Source of the DNA: a bacterium
GTDB lineage: Bacteria; Desulfobacterota_D; UBA1144
Direction of reading: 5' to 3'
DNA: 14,516 nucleotides
Assembly (NCBI GenBank): GCA_002697665.2
Contig: NZXA02000002.1
Span: 1-14,516 of the forward strand
Shown here: positions 13,441 to 14,516 of the stretch, piece after piece
Layout of the letters: every line of letters starts with the position of its first letter
How positions within the stretch are numbered: position 1 is the first letter of the stretch
Position numbers and translations under genes: made by a program
The notes under the pieces: model-generated
What the model saw: only the letters and a program-made list of their open reading frames with translations
What the model was told of the DNA's origin: nothing
The model's database searches: none

Positions 13441-14516
13441 ATGATTTCTGTTTTAACTATTAATCATAATAATTCTGAGATGTCTTTCTTAGAGAAGTTT
13501 TCTTTTAATAAGGATAATCTCCAAGAAGCTTTGCTTTCCTTGAAAAATATAGGCGGAATAGATGAATGTATGATTCTTTCCACATGCAATAGAGTGGAGC
13601 TGTATGTTAGTTCCGATAAAAATGATATATCATTTTCTTTGATAGAATTTTTATCTAAATTTCATTCCACTAACATTGAAAAATCTCCAGTTATTTATCA
13701 ATATCTAACTGCTAGCGATGCTGTATATCATTTATTTAAGGTCGCATCTGGTATTGATTCAATGATTTTAGGTGAACCTCAGATAATTAATCAAATAAAA
13801 GAAAGTTATTTAAAAGCTAATGAATGCAATACTGTTGGACCCATCCTTCATAGACTTGTTCAAATGTCGTTGAGAGTTGCAAAAAAAGTTAGGAGTGAAA
13901 CTGCTATTGGATCTAGATCAGAGTCAATTTCAAATATTGCAATGAGATTTTCAAAAAAAATTTTTGATAATCTTTCAGAAAAAAAAGCTCTTATAATTGG
14001 AACAGGCGAGATGTCCCAGCTGTTTATTGATAACTTAATTTCTGAGAACATTAATGAAGTATATGTCGCTTCAAGAGATATAAAAAATGCTATAAATTTT
14101 TGTGATAAATATAGCGCTAAACCCATATTATTTGAAGATATTCGAAAGTATCTTCAGTTGGCAGATATTATTTTTACCTCCACAGGATCAAATGAATTTA
14201 TTTTGAAGAAAAGTGATTTCGATGATATAAAAAGTAAAGATATTTTTATTGTTGATATAGCTTTGCCCAGAGATATTGATCCTCGAGTGGGAGATTTAGA
14301 TTTTTGTTATCTTTATGATTTAGATGATTTTAAAAATTTATCTATAAATAATAAAAATGCTTATAGTACAAGTATTAAAGAGGCTATTGCTATAATTAAT
14401 AGTAGCGTTGAATCTTTTGATTCATGGCTTGAAACTTCTTCGTTAAAAGATTTAATACAATCTTTTCAAAAATATATTGAATCTGTTGTTAATGAAGAAA
14501 TTAAGAACAGTAAAAA
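13441..14516 (+). CDS. hemA: Glutamyl-tRNA reductase (3' end beyond window)
   Basis: First committed enzyme of C5 tetrapyrrole synthesis: NADPH reduction of glutamyl-tRNA to glutamate-1-semialdehyde. About 358 codons are present with no stop before the window edge; family members have about 420, so roughly the last 60 are missing. The N-terminal catalytic domain has LSTCNRVELY with the nucleophile Cys49, His97 in YHLFKVASG, and DSMILGEPQI. SESISNIAMRF precedes the NADPH domain, whose GTGEM loop is at about 177-181. Its last residues here run into the C-terminal dimerisation helix. The ATG at 13441 has GGAAG five bases upstream, inside the ahbAB coding end. Its pairing with a siroheme decarboxylase fits a haem operon. 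Identification secure. Confidence 0.96.
   Translation, partial: MISVLTINHNNSEMSFLEKFSFNKDNLQEALLSLKNIGGIDECMILSTCNRVELYVSSDKNDISFSLIEFLSKFHSTNIEKSPVIYQYLTASDAVYHLFKVASGIDSMILGEPQIINQIKESYLKANECNTVGPILHRLVQMSLRVAKKVRSETAIGSRSESISNIAMRFSKKIFDNLSEKKALIIGTGEMSQLFIDNLISENINEVYVASRDIKNAINFCDKYSAKPILFEDIRKYLQLADIIFTSTGSNEFILKKSDFDDIKSKDIFIVDIALPRDIDPRVGDLDFCYLYDLDDFKNLSINNKNAYSTSIKEAIAIINSSVESFDSWLETSSLKDLIQSFQKYIESVVNEEIKNSK

Noticed and set aside
13860-14126. 88-codon minus-strand frame inside hemA
   Set aside because: Opposite the NADPH-binding domain of hemA, an obvious real gene.

Overview
This is a dense, AT-rich stretch (roughly 30% GC by eye) of a bacterial chromosome. It carries housekeeping genes, a pterin gene cluster and the start of a haem gene cluster. 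Short gaps, overlapping genes, short non-ATG leaders and strong AT bias suggest a streamlined, probably marine, uncultured bacterium. The long form of HflX and the fused siroheme decarboxylase recall deltaproteobacteria-like or related Gram-negative lineages; that placement is an inference of low confidence. There are no mobile elements, CRISPR arrays, tRNAs or rRNAs that I can see.

Layout. (1) At 21-419, on the minus strand, is a SufT/MIP18-family Fe-S protein, divergent from a plus-strand run of ispG (isoprenoids), proS (prolyl-tRNA synthetase), pyrF (UMP synthesis) and a two-hotdog MaoC-type dehydratase (501-4898). (2) On the minus strand, hflX (ribosome-splitting GTPase) lies downstream of a small FMN-split-barrel-like gene. 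The conserved N-terminus of HflX extends upstream of its first ATG into a stretch with no ATG, GTG or TTG codon. A good Shine-Dalgarno there is followed by ATA. (3) At 6.85-7.36 kb are an unrecognised 115-aa gene and an opposing 48-aa single-span membrane protein. (4) A luciferase-like (LLM) oxidoreductase converges on a minus-strand acyl/aryl-CoA ligase. (5) From 9981 runs a tight operon: two tandem animal-type 6-pyruvoyl-tetrahydropterin synthases, a phosphoribosyltransferase-like domain fused to GTP cyclohydrolase I (FolE), and a short-chain dehydrogenase. Together these cover GTP to dihydroneopterin triphosphate to 6-pyruvoyl-tetrahydropterin to a reduced, biopterin-like product. (6) 34 bases further on come a fused AhbA-AhbB siroheme decarboxylase and hemA, which runs off the right edge. 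They imply tetrapyrrole synthesis from glutamyl-tRNA and haem (or haem d1) made by way of siroheme.

The most interesting items are the apparent bacterial tetrahydrobiopterin-type operon with its PRTase-FolE fusion and duplicated PTPS, a perfect 9-bp inverted repeat in the divergent promoter region in front of it, the apparent ATA initiation of hflX, and the ahbAB fusion beside hemA. No gene-free stretch exceeds 300 bases.
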